Below are positions 1 through 10,600 of a stretch of DNA of 64,000 bases, one piece after another. Each line of letters begins with the position of its first letter. Positions within the stretch are counted from its first letter, which is position 1. The notes below the pieces were generated by a model, which saw only the letters and a program-made list of their open reading frames with translations, had not been told where the DNA came from and searched no databases. The position numbers and the translations under genes were made by a program. The stretch covers positions 28,833,017-28,897,016 of the forward strand of contig NC_084587.1 in the NCBI RefSeq assembly GCF_033807715.1, written 5' to 3'. The stretch comes from Cololabis saira (lineage: Eukaryota > Chordata > Actinopteri > Beloniformes > Belonidae).

Positions 1-34
1 CATTGTAAAAACAGGGTTTTACATCCCTTTATTT

Positions 35-2733
35 TAGAGATGCACCGATCAAGATTTTGAGGGCCGATCACTGATCTTGAAAACCAGTATCTGCCAATCC
101 CGATTTTGCCCATCAGAGCGAGAAATCCATAACTTTGTTAATATTGTTGTCTCATGTACATGACACTGACATTGTATTATTAGGTATAAAAATTAGGAGA
201 TGAGAAAGTATCATGAATTGACTTTTATTGCAGGCTGGGGCAATGACCAATATTTCACACTCTAGAGAGTCTCTGAGACTCTTAAGGCTGAATTATGGTT
301 CTGCGTCAAAACGACGCCGTGCCTACGGCGTGTGGTTTTTGTACACGCAGAGGACACGCCGTCACATGCGCCGTCACTGACGTGCACCTCCCGAAAATTG
401 TAACTACGCGTCGAGGAGACGCCGACCACACGCAGACCGAGAGGGCTGTGATTGGTTCGTTTGAAAGCGAAGCATTTCCGGTTTCCGGTTTGAATCAGTA
501 GTGAACTTCCAGGGCTTTTTTCTTCGTTTATGTGATTTTTTTTGTTTTTGTTTTTTGCACAATAGTTGTCCTTATTTCTTTGATTTACTGTGACCGGAAA
601 AAGTCGGATAAACCATTCAGAAAAAGATCGCTAACTAGTGGCCGCGGGGGGTACTGCACCGCGACCAAATGGAGAGACGGAGAACTCTGAACGATTCGTG
701 ACGGCGTCACGGGTGCGCCGTGTGCTCTGCGTGTGTGTGACTCAGAAGCATACCCGCACCTTTAGAGACAATTTAGACTCTGCTTACAAAGAGTAAGTGT
801 GGCTTACTAGCTTAAACTTTCCTGTGGTAATACAATACAACATGTGCACTAGGGATGCAACGGTTCTCGGTATAAAACCGAACCGTTCAGTGAAATGTAC
901 AGACCAGGCGGAGACGGGCTCTGATCGGGCCTGTTTATTTACAGGAAGGAAATAAAAAGCTTTACAGTCATAAACAAAGTCAAAGGCAAACTCCCCCAAC
1001 AACTAAATTATAACACCTGAAGAAAAAACTCGGGGTTCAGCCCCCCCTCTCCCTCTGCCCACCACCAGCTCCTTCATGACATCATGTGCAGCCCGGTGAC
1101 AGGCAGAGAGACGAGAGAATACAGGCTGATCTCCCCAACTTTGTAACTCTCCCATATCAGGGTCGCTACAATATGTTTTACTACTGTATAGTATATACAG
1201 GTAGTCAAGAAATAAAAGGCAGTTTACCATTTAAAAGTGTTGTTTTCAGTAACTCTTTTACATTTGAAAGAGTTTCTTAAAGATATGTTATACTATTATA
1301 ATCTTCACGTAGAAAACAAGTTCAGTCAAATTGCCTGATAACTTTAATATCATTGCGCTGGATCAACTGCCAGGTGGTAACCATGGCAACGGAGATTCAG
1401 AGAAGAAGAGCCGGCTACCGCAGGATGGCGACATGAGTGATTTAAAAAAAACATTATTTTAATTTATTTAGTGAATTTAATCAATTTTGATGACGGATGT
1501 GGAAGAGGAGAGAAAAGAAAATAGCCGAGCGAAGCTGAGCGGACTAGAATATCCGCTTCGCGTCGGACGGTTCACGCCCCCGCGTTCATATATTTCTGAT
1601 AATGTACACCTCGTCGGGCATTATCCCTTACGTATTTAGTAGTGTATACGGTTCTTACTGTACTGAGTTGTCAAGATTAAGAGGCTGTAGACTATAAAGA
1701 ATTATAATTTACATTTTGAAAAGTGACAAGAGTAATAAACAGATAATTTTGGAAAAAAAAGCTCTCTTCATGCACATAACACAAACCGAAACCGAACCGA
1801 AACCGTGGTCCAAAAACCGAAACCGAACCGTGGGCCACCTGAACCGTTGCACCCTTAATGTGCACCAACACAGACAACAGCAGACATGTCACTCTCTAAA
1901 AGTTGATACAAGTTGTAAACTATAAACCTTAGTTTTCCTGTGGAAAGAGGAATTAAATCTTAAAATGAATTATGAATTATTAAGCTTTGTGAAAGCTTTA
2001 GTGGTAGCATCCACCGCGTGTGAGGAAACTATTGTGAGTGAAACCTTTCACACTAGAACTCCAAATGTCCCTTGTGAAACCGTCTGACACGGCTTTGGAC
2101 TGTATATAGTCTGCTATAACTCCGACAGGATTTCATCAGTGAAATATTTATGATGCGGCGTACCGCGGCAGCACGTACCGTGGATCCAAGCTGCAGACGA
2201 CGCGTTTAAACCCGATGTCTTCTACAACAGAAAGCGGCTGAAGAGCAAACATGAATTCTTTACCTTACGATGTAGTTCTTTATTTTTCTTGCTGTCGTTT
2301 ATATGTCTTTGTTACGTTCAGCGGAGTTAGCGGCGTGGCTGCACGTCCTTTTTTCCTTCTCTGCCTTAGCTGCAGCCAACTTTGGAAACTCAATATACTC
2401 CTTCGTGTGAAAAACTTTCAAATGTCTTATCAGCTTTGTTGTGTTGAAATTCTTTTGTAACATTCCTCCTCAGGGTATCTCCTTTGCACACAGCTTGCAA
2501 ACTGCAAATTTGTTGTCCTTTTCAGACATTGTAGAACTCTCGTACCGGCGAGGCCGGCCACGCCCCCTTAGGACACCTGGGTCTGAGGTGTGGGAACGCC
2601 CGCGCGGGCGGCGTTTGTTGTTGTAAACGTTATCAGATCGGCCCGCTCTGAACTATTATTTTCCGATCTCCGATCAAGACCGATAGGGCCATTATCGGCC
2701 CGATACCGATCAGTGGCCGATCAATCGGTGCAT
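35..2733. mobile_element. hAT-type DNA transposon, 2.7 kb, TIR AGATGCACCGATC
   Basis: The 5' end TAGAGATGCACCGATC and the 3' end GATCAATCGGTGCAT are inverted repeats, flanked by the 8-bp direct repeat CTTTATTT at 27-34 and 2734-2741, as hAT elements make. The 3' end lacks the outermost CTCTA. No intact transposase is visible. It carries another complete element at 850-1857. A deletion derivative with the same ends lies at 27816-28109. It lies upstream of the first axin1 exon seen, presumably in an intron. Confidence 0.8.
850..1857. mobile_element. hAT-type element nested in the 35-2733 element
   Basis: Ends TAGGGATGCAACGGTTC and GAACCGTTGCACCCTTA are inverted repeats. The 8-bp target duplication ATGTGCAC at 842-849 and 1858-1865 is perfect. 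The 1008 bp show repeated ACCGAA motifs near the ends and no coding capacity. Confidence 0.88.
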
Positions 2734-3513
2734 CTTTATTTCTAGTTATTGTACCAAAGAAAATCGACAGCACTTATATATAAATAAAAAGGAACACTTC
2801 ATGTACCTTGTAGTGAGTTTAAAAAATGTATGTTTTCGACGATAACGAGGTATTTTGATTAGTTTAGCTAATAGCACAGTAGAGGGGGTGAACTGCGAGT
2901 GTGGCCGTCCACATAGCTTCATCCAAAGCAGACATTTTTTGTCATTTACCGTTGGTTTTGGGATGAAATGTATTCCTGTGATTCTCTCTGGGTAGCGGGT
3001 GTCACTCTTACCACTGCCCTAAGCACACCGCTTAACCATTTTAGGATAAATAAGTAAACACTTGTGTGGTTGTCGCTAGGGCTGAACGATTAATTGCATT
3101 TGCGATAATATCGCGATGTGATAAAACGAGATTTTCTAACCGCAAAGGTTGCGATTTGACCAGTCACGTGATCTGGTCAAGTGTTCCCTGGTCACGTTGC
3201 CGGCAGGGGAAAAAAAGTCAACAATGCCGCGTCTCCGCGTGTAACCTAATCTACCATGGCCTCAGTGTTAGGGCTCGGCCAGGCGGGGCTTTATAAATAT
3301 ATTAAATATATGAGCGTGGAGTCGGCGTGGCGAGGAGCTGCGCGCGGCGACGAGCCGAGCGCGCGCCGGCTGACAGTGAAGTCGCGCTGTGAAGCCTGAA
3401 TTATGGTTCCGCGTTAAATCAACGCAGAGCTACGCCATAGAGTATGCCGTAGACTACGGCGTAGGTTACGTGGCGACGCGCACTGTACGGTCAGCGTACC
3501 GCATACCCTACGG

Positions 3514-4281
3514 CAGGGGTCCCCAACCCCCGGGCCCCGGCCCGGTACCGGGCCGTGGGTCATCTGGTACCGGACCGCACAGAGAGAAAAAATAATTTCT
3601 GTAGCCCCGACTGATGATGGTTGACTCTCAAACTGATGGTTCACAATGTTTTTATTCCTTGGATGTACAATAAATACACTGCAAACACACTGTAAGAGCT
3701 ATAGCTCAGGTGGTAGAGCGGGTCGTCCAATGATCGGAAGGTCGGCGGTTCGAATCCCGCTCTGTCCCAGTTTGCTGTCGTAGTGTCCTTGGGCAAGACA
3801 CCTTACCCACCTTGCTGGCAACCCGGATGCCGAAACAATACTGACTTTGTGATTGGGAGATAGGTGGAGGGTGGAGCTTCAGGCCAAAACAAAAAATGAA
3901 AACATCAACATCAGTTGAGGGCTGCAACTCCTCTTTTTAAACTGGAATATCCTGGATTGAGTGCTGTTGTCAGTGACATAAGTATTTGAAATGAACATGA
4001 TTTTTAAATGTCTGTTGACATATCGGGGTCATTTTATGATTCGTTTTATTATTGCTCTTACATACAGCTCCTTTAAATAAATTTAATGAGACATAAAAAC
4101 ACATTTATAGAAATACTCATATTAAAGGTAATTTACAATTTCCATAATTTTAATACACAGTTTTTAATGCCGATCTTGTCATTTTATTTAGTTTTTATCA
4201 ACTACACCTTTTAGATTGGGCCGTGAAAATATTGTCAGACATTAAACAGGTCCGCGGTTCAGAAAAGGTTGGGGACCACTG
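3514..4281. mobile_element. hAT (Charlie-like) element nested in a foldback MITE
   Basis: Ends CAGGGGTCCCCAACC and GGTTGGGGACCACTG, flanked by the perfect 8-bp duplication CCCTACGG at 3506-3513 and 4282-4289. These ends resemble widespread vertebrate hAT-Charlie relatives. It contains a tRNA-derived SINE head near 3697. Confidence 0.88.
3697..3815 (+). mobile_element. tRNA-derived SINE
   Basis: A box TAGCTCAGGTGG at 3702-3713 and perfect B box GGTTCGAATCC at 3747-3757, followed by the TGTCCTTGGGCAAGACAC body typical of teleost SINEs. The 3' limit is uncertain because it grades into the host element. Confidence 0.75.
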
Positions 4282-5369
4282 CCCTACGGCATAGGTTCTG
4301 CGTCGATTTAACGCTGAACCATAAATCAGCCTTGAGTTGCTGTGAGCCTGAACCTGCAGCTCATCAGGAGGTTAAACGGCGGGACTGCGAATTGTTCATT
4401 GCTGGTTCGTTTTGTTAACTCTGTAAGCTTTGTTGGTTTGTTTGTTTGTTAGTTTGCTGGTGGTTTTTTTTCTCTGGGATTTTTAAATTATTTGTGAAGA
4501 AGTTCTGAGTTCCCTGTGAGGAAGGTTTTTTTGTTCCCTGTGGGAGTTTTTCTGTGTTTTTCTATTAAACGCCTCTTTTTGGCTAAAGTTTAACCCGGTT
4601 TGGTGTTGTGCGGTTGGATTCAGAGAAAATAAATCTTACATTGTTTATTATAAAACAAACTGATTTATTGCTTGTGTATTTGAAAAATACATGAGAACAG
4701 GACCTTGAAAAAATAATCGCATATTAAATCACAATTGCAATATTGAGGAAAAAAATCGCAATTAGATTATTTTCAAAAATTGTTCAGCCCTAGTTGTCGC
4801 TATGGGTTGTATCCTGCTGCCGAGCCGACGTTGTTTTGGTAGTAGGCTACGGTTCGGATTTCTGCCAGTTTGGGGATAAACATATACTGCACCCTCACTA
4901 CACTGTGCAGTGTGCTCCGAAAAGTTCCTTTTACTAATACAAAGTTTAAAAAAAATATTCCAGTTATTTTAAATTTCGATACAAAGCAACTAAAAACTAC
5001 GCTTTTTCCATTGATGTGAATGAGAGAGACGGCTGTTTTGTCCAACCGGATGTAGCAACGGAGAAGATTTTTCTGATTGGCCAGTCAGGGACCAATTAAA
5101 AGGCTAACAAAGGGTCGATTAAGTGCACAAAAAACAGGTTGATGCTCAAATATTTGGTTACAATAACAGGAAATTAAAAAAAAAAAGTTAGCTAAATAGC
5201 TTCAGTAAATAAAATAAATGTACACGAAAATACTTAATGAAAACTATTATATCAGAAACATCCAAAACAAATCTGACGAGTCACAGGATTATTTCTCTCT
5301 ATTTCCCACAAAAAAATGCTTGCTCCCTTGGTCACAATCTGAGACGAGACAGCTCTATGCAAACAGGCT

Positions 5370-5882
5370 CTATGCAAACGTCAGTTGCTCTATGCCAGTG
5401 GTTCTCTAATGGGGGTACGCGTACCCCTGGGGGTACGTGAAGACACTCCAGGGGGTATGTGAGATTTTAAAATATACATATATTTAAAAAGTAGCATCCA
5501 TGCAAAAATCCTTTAAAAATAATTATTTCATAAATAATTGAGGAAAACATAAGTCTAAAGTAGGCTATTCAACTTATTATCCTAAAACCTCAGAGTATCC
5601 CCCACACAAGGATAGTTCCACCTAACCTGTCAAATGCCACTTGGCTTCACCTGTCAATCACTTGGACCAACGATGGAGTCGTGGTTGAAGCGTAGCAGCA
5701 ATATTTTTATGTTTAATAAATCAGTTACTGATTGCACAGTGCTCTATTTTAGGTCTTTTTTTTACAACCAAAAGTGCTTTGCGCTGGTTAGGGGGTACTT
5801 AGCTGAAAAAATATTTCACAGGGGGTACATCACTGAAAAAAGGTTGAGGACCACTGGCATAGAGCAACTGACGTTTGCATAG
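5370..5882. mobile_element. hAT-like element with GGGGGTAC repeats, flanked by inverted arms
   Basis: The core 5396-5861 has ends CAGTGGTTCTC and GAGGACCACTG and internal GGGGGTAC motifs. The inverted match continues about 26 bp beyond the core on both sides (5370-5395 and 5862-5882), so the expected direct 8-bp duplication is replaced by inverted flanks. Confidence 0.65.
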
Positions 5883-6201
5883 CGCTTCCCCCTAAAGATC
5901 GGATCGTTTGGGATATATGAACACAGCAATCGCACTCGGAAGCGGCACAAAACTAGCGAGCCGAGATTACCTAGGAGAGATGGTCTAGGCTCGATTACAT
6001 TCGAGACCTGAAGCGGTTCATTTTTTTTATTTGTAGTGAGAACATAATCGACACAGCAACCGACACAACTCCATTCATTGTGTCTGTGCGACCGCGGTTC
6101 AAGGAGAAGAGTCGGCGCAGCCTCCACCACCTTCTCTCCTATTGGACGTGCCGAGATATCGTCCCAGCGCGGCACGGTGAAATTAAAAAAATTTTAATTC
6201 G

Positions 6202-6230
6202 CGCAGGGTTTGCGCAGCGCAAACCCTGCG
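6202..6230. repeat. Perfect 14-bp-arm palindrome
   Basis: CGCAGGGTTTGCGC, one A, then GCGCAAACCCTGCG. GC-rich, next to the foldback MITE at 6295. Confidence 0.85.
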
Positions 6231-6294
6231 GCAGGCGGCCTCTCGCCCGCCACTGAGCTCCACTCTGCGCCAAGCGCATGTAAATGAATGGGTA

Positions 6295-6395
6295 AAGCCT
6301 GAATTATGGTTCCACGTGAAATCGGCGCAGAGCCTACGCCGTACCCTACGCCGTAGGCTCTGCGTTGGTGTAACGCGGAACCATAAATCAGCCTA
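6295..6395. mobile_element. Foldback MITE, TTATGGTTC family, intact 100-bp copy
   Basis: Begins AAGCCTGAATTATGGTTCC and ends GGAACCATAAATCAGCCTA; near-perfect palindrome centred near 6345. Flanked by TAA on both sides, compatible with a 3-bp duplication. Confidence 0.75.
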
Positions 6396-6944
6396 ATATA
6401 AAGCCGGCGGCTGCGGTCTGCGCTTTGCATCCTCTCTGTGAAAGGGGCTTATTCTTTATCCCGGGGTGCGGAAGAGGAAACTCCTTCCGCGTTCATTTGA
6501 CCAATCAGAGAACAGCTGGTTCACGCATGGAATTTGTTAACAGTTTTGAACCGCTACAGACGCTTGCCTTGTGAACACAAACCCAAACAAAACAACTGTA
6601 TCGATTTAGCCCCTGAATCGGAACAAAACAAACTGGCCACAGGTGTGAAAGCACCCTAAGAAGACTGTTTCTCTACTCAAATTTTTGGTGTTATAAGTCA
6701 CTTGATGTACAATGCAATTTTGCTCATATTGCAAAAATGTTGTTGGTACTGTCTGTCACCTTTGAGTATATATGTATGTAAATCTGCAAGGAACGGGTAA
6801 GGTAAATTGACCACTAACTGAAGATCCCAATCTGGATCAAGTATGAGCTGGTTTGTTGTTCCATGAATTCATGTTTTCCCTGTATAATTGGTTGGTCACA
6901 AGGGCTGTTTGACAAATGAAAAATGAAATAAAATCTTAGCTTGC

Positions 6945-7463
6945 TTTAAAGGGGACCTATAATGGCATCTAATACCTATTTTAAACAGGCCTTGAATGTC
7001 TTAAAAACAAGCTTTTGATTGTTTTTGCTAAATAAATGAGAAATTCAGCCTCTGAGCCATGTCTTTATCATCCCATTCTCTAACCTCATTCTCTATGCGG
7101 GATTCTGAGTGGGCGGTGAGGCTATGATAATGAGGCACTGTGCTGATTGGCTGCCTGAATGACGCGATACACCGCTACGGAAAAATGGCGAAAGCTCCGG
7201 CCGGCGGAGTTAGTTGTGGGCGTGGTTTCACGCATCGGAGGCCAACCTATGTAAATCGCATTTTCGTTACGTAACGAAAGGGAGCAGAATCTGAACGGCT
7301 CGTAGAAGCCACATCACACTGGATGGATCATCCGGGCGGCTGTACAGACACTGCAGAATTTGGTTGCTTTCCTCCTTCTCTGAGTTGGCAGGCTGAGGGG
7401 AGACCACTTTATATATGTTAAAGCAAGAGAAAACGTGTTTTTCATAATAGAGCCCCCTTTAAG
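6945..7463. mobile_element. MITE with TTTAAAGGGG ends
   Basis: TTTAAAGGGGACCTATAATG at the 5' end pairs with CATAATAGAGCCCCCTTTAA at the 3' end. About 520 bp, non-coding. The 3' edge lies only 30 bp before an axin1 exon. The target duplication is unclear. Confidence 0.7.
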
Positions 7464-7492
7464 TTATTTTCTGACCTCTGTGTCTATTTCAG

Positions 7493-7686
7493 GCGCAGAC
7501 AGAGATCCAGGCCATGATGGAAGAGAACACCTACCCTTTGTTCCTCAAGTCTGATCTCTATTTGGAGTACACGCGGACGGGAGGAGAAAGCCCTAAACCT
7601 AATCCCAGTGATCAGAGCCCTTCATCAGGTCCAGCCAAACCTGCACCTGGGTACTTGCCTACGCTTGCTGAGGATGAGGAGTGGAG
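7493..7686 (+). CDS. axin1: axin1 exon: end of RGS domain
   Basis: Sixty-four codons plus two bases, starting in phase 0. It opens with [20 protein letters not shown], the final helices of the APC-binding RGS domain, continues through [12 protein letters not shown] and ends at [12 protein letters not shown]. The rest of the RGS domain is outside the window. The acceptor is tctatttcag; a good branch-site match (CTGAC) lies at 7471-7475, just after a repeat that ends near 7463. Confidence 0.93.
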
Positions 7687-10600
7687 GTGAGATAAGAGCA
7701 ACTCTTTATATTGTACCATCATTTAAAATTTTAATAAAATCCTACTGACTTTTGGCAGCCGTTAAGTTCTCAATGCCAAGTGCAGCACTATCAAACTAGG
7801 ATTCTCTCGTTGAATTTAAAATAACAATTTAGGATTGATGAAATCATGGATATTCATTTCATCGTAGGTGTGGAGGGGGAGCAAGGGATCCTGAGGAGGA
7901 AAAGGATGAAGACGGAGATACACCAGCTGATAGGCTGACTCATAGTCTGCTGATACAGACGGCGACACAGAGAACCTCGACCAGCAGGAGGAGACAGGAC
8001 AGCAGGGAGTACAGGTATGTGTGTGTGTTGTCATCATGCATTCATAATGTTGATCATGGCAGCTTCATCAATGTCACACTTGCATGTTGCTATAATGCTG
8101 GTCTTCCTTTCTTCATTCCTCAAGTGTAAGTAAAAAGTAACAGGACTGTTTCTGTACTTTCAGTACCTATTTATAGTGTTGCAAACCCAGTCTAAGACGG
8201 TGTAGATTTATTTGTTTATTTTTGCTGCAAATGTACATTGATTTCTATCACTTCAGCTACACATAACCCTTTTAACAGTGTGTTCCCATTATAAGCCAAA
8301 TTGTTCAGTTTCAATATAATTCTGATTTGGGAAAGTTCTGATTTGACGGTTCAAGTTCATAAACCGAAGTGTGTATCATCAGGCTTCAATGTGAATGCAA
8401 CATCCCTCTGAAAAAACACATGTGCACCAGATACCTGTCAACAAGCATTATTTGTATCAACAATATATTAAAAAAAAAAAAAGATATGTAATGTGTGTGT
8501 GTGCGTGCGCGCAAATCATTTGCCAATACAAGCACTTTTGTTCATGTTCAATTTAGGGATGTCACGATGACAGATTTTCTTGGTACGATTATTGTCAGAG
8601 AAATAATCACGATTTAACGATTATCACGATTATTATGTATTAATTAATTTCACACTATGAATGTGTAAAATCACATGAACACTCCTTAGAGATCTTTAAA
8701 TGTCATTTATTTTCCATGCCAAATATTAGCAACAAAGAAAAGTAACCAAAAAGTACAACATTAATGACAATAATACCAGTGTTTCCCCTACCATTATATA
8801 GGCCTGGCGGGGCCGCCAGGCCAACGAGACCCCCCGCCAGGCCTAAAAAAAAAATCAATTATCATTAACGTTTAGGAGCCTCTGCAGCTGTTCTGCAACG
8901 GGAGTCAACCTGCTTCGTTCCTAGTAACGCTGCTGAGAGCGCAGGCATATTATTATATATTATGGGATGTATAGAGTTTGTAGCTAGCCAAAAAAAAAAA
9001 GAAAAAATATCGCGGGTGACAGACAACATGATATAAAGAAATGTTTCTGCAGGTCCGTGTGTTTGTGTTTGCATGAGACGCTGCAGGAAGCATGAAGGAA
9101 AAAACAGCGCACCAGGCGTCCGCGGGGTCCTAGCGCCAGCCATGTATGAGCCTGAACCGGTCCGACTGGTGACCCAGTAAAAAACAACGCATTTTAAACA
9201 TCTGGCTGGGATCCCAAATTGCTTAATAACCATAAATACAGCCCTTAGTTGTACCACACTCCCCATGGTAAATTTCCAATTTGTTGTTTAGCTTACATTT
9301 TTGTTCTGATTGAGCTTCTTTTTTTGGTAAGCAATAATGACGAAAATAACACAGACAATAGATTGTCTTTCCAGTAGAACCACTAAAGGTTCATTTTTTC
9401 CCCAGTCAAATGCATGTAACTCTGTTATAACAAAACGGGAAAAAAATCTTCTACAATGTTTAAATTATTTATAACTGATATAATCTCAATTGTGAATACG
9501 GATGTTTTGTGGCATATGCCGTCAGCACAAGCAGCCGTTAAAAGAGGAACATCCCAGAGGGTTTTCATAGAGATCCCTCTGAAATATATAGAAAAGATGT
9601 GCTCAATGCTCATATGGGGTCAGACCTTTCTGGCCCATGACACTTTGGTTAAAGGTTAGACTAAATCTTATTATTTCATTGAAGTGATATCATTCAGCAA
9701 TATAGGCCTACAATGATTTTTAATGTAAAACTTTGTTATATTGCTGCATATCACATGTCCAATATGCCGTCCCACGCGCCTCGTCTGTTAAGGATTTTTT
9801 CGGTGGGTACCACCGGGCCTGAAAAAAATTCTAGGGGAAACACTGAATACCATTGGAATTAAACAAAAATCATCCACAGCAGGATTTCCCTTTTGGGTAA
9901 TAACGTTTCAAATGCTACATGCAAACTGTAAACTGTATTACAAAAATGTTTCTGAACATTTCTTTTGGACCTGAGAAGAGAATTTTTAAACAGGAAAAAA
10001 CATCTAGCTAGCTTTTGACTTAACTGTAACAGTGAAAATAAACAAGACCACATCTGAAATTAAATACAAGCTAGCTATGTATTTCCTTTTGGAACAAAAA
10101 AAGTGGTGAAAGGCTGCAGGACAGGAGCCACCTGCAGAAGACTTGCTTCAAGTCCTTTCAGTTCAGGTTAAAGTGCAGGAATGTCAGCTACGTGCTTACG
10201 TCGGGGGCTGGGGGCGGGGCTGGGGACGGCGTTACTGAACAACCAAAGCAGAATAAACACGGAAGAGCGCAGTTTTTTAAACAACGGAGCGTTGAAGACG
10301 GCGGTTAAGTTAGCAGACTCTTTTATTATTACATCCATTTATTTAATAATGGATGTAAAACAGAAGCAGCAGTGGTCTACGGTACAATCCATCAACAGAG
10401 CCCGCGACGGAGCGCAGCCTCGCGTCCGAGCCCGCTCCCAGCCCGTCCCCGCGGGCCGGGGATTTTTTATTAAATAAATGGATTTATTTCGGCAATGTTT
10501 ACACACTGGAAAGCCATCGTCAACGATAACCCCTTCCTCATTTTTGCGGTACCCATAATAATCCCACACAGCTGATTTTATCCACTTTTTGGGGGGGAAT

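Larger units (their letters stand above)
3392..4333. mobile_element. Foldback MITE (TTATGGTTC family), interrupted
   Basis: Starts AAGCCTGAATTATGGTTCCG and ends GAACCATAAATCAGCCTT. The two halves pair as a near palindrome once the 3514-4281 insertion and one target copy are removed; the core is then about 165 bp. Related copies lie at 6295-6395 and 24414-24484. Confidence 0.75.
3077..4792. mobile_element. hAT-type element, TIR TAGGGCTGAACGATT, outer shell of a nested cluster
   Basis: Begins TAGGGCTGAACGATTAAT, ends AATTGTTCAGCCCTA; perfect 8-bp target duplication GTTGTCGC at 3069-3076 and 4793-4800. It holds the foldback element 3392-4333, which holds the hAT element 3514-4281, which holds a SINE. 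Confidence 0.9.

Noticed and set aside
3702..3770. Possible genuine tRNA gene
   Set aside because: A and B boxes are good, but the acceptor stem does not close and the following sequence is a SINE body.
5816..6175. 119-codon open frame on the - strand
   Set aside because: Spans the end of a hAT-like element and unrelated flank; no protein-like pattern.
1..7492. Search for the axin1 first coding exon upstream
   Set aside because: No frame encoding the N-terminal RGS part or tankyrase-binding motif was found; the region is occupied by mobile elements.
8865..9266. 133-codon open frame on the - strand
   Set aside because: Lies within a non-coding mobile element, has no recognisable motif and biased composition.
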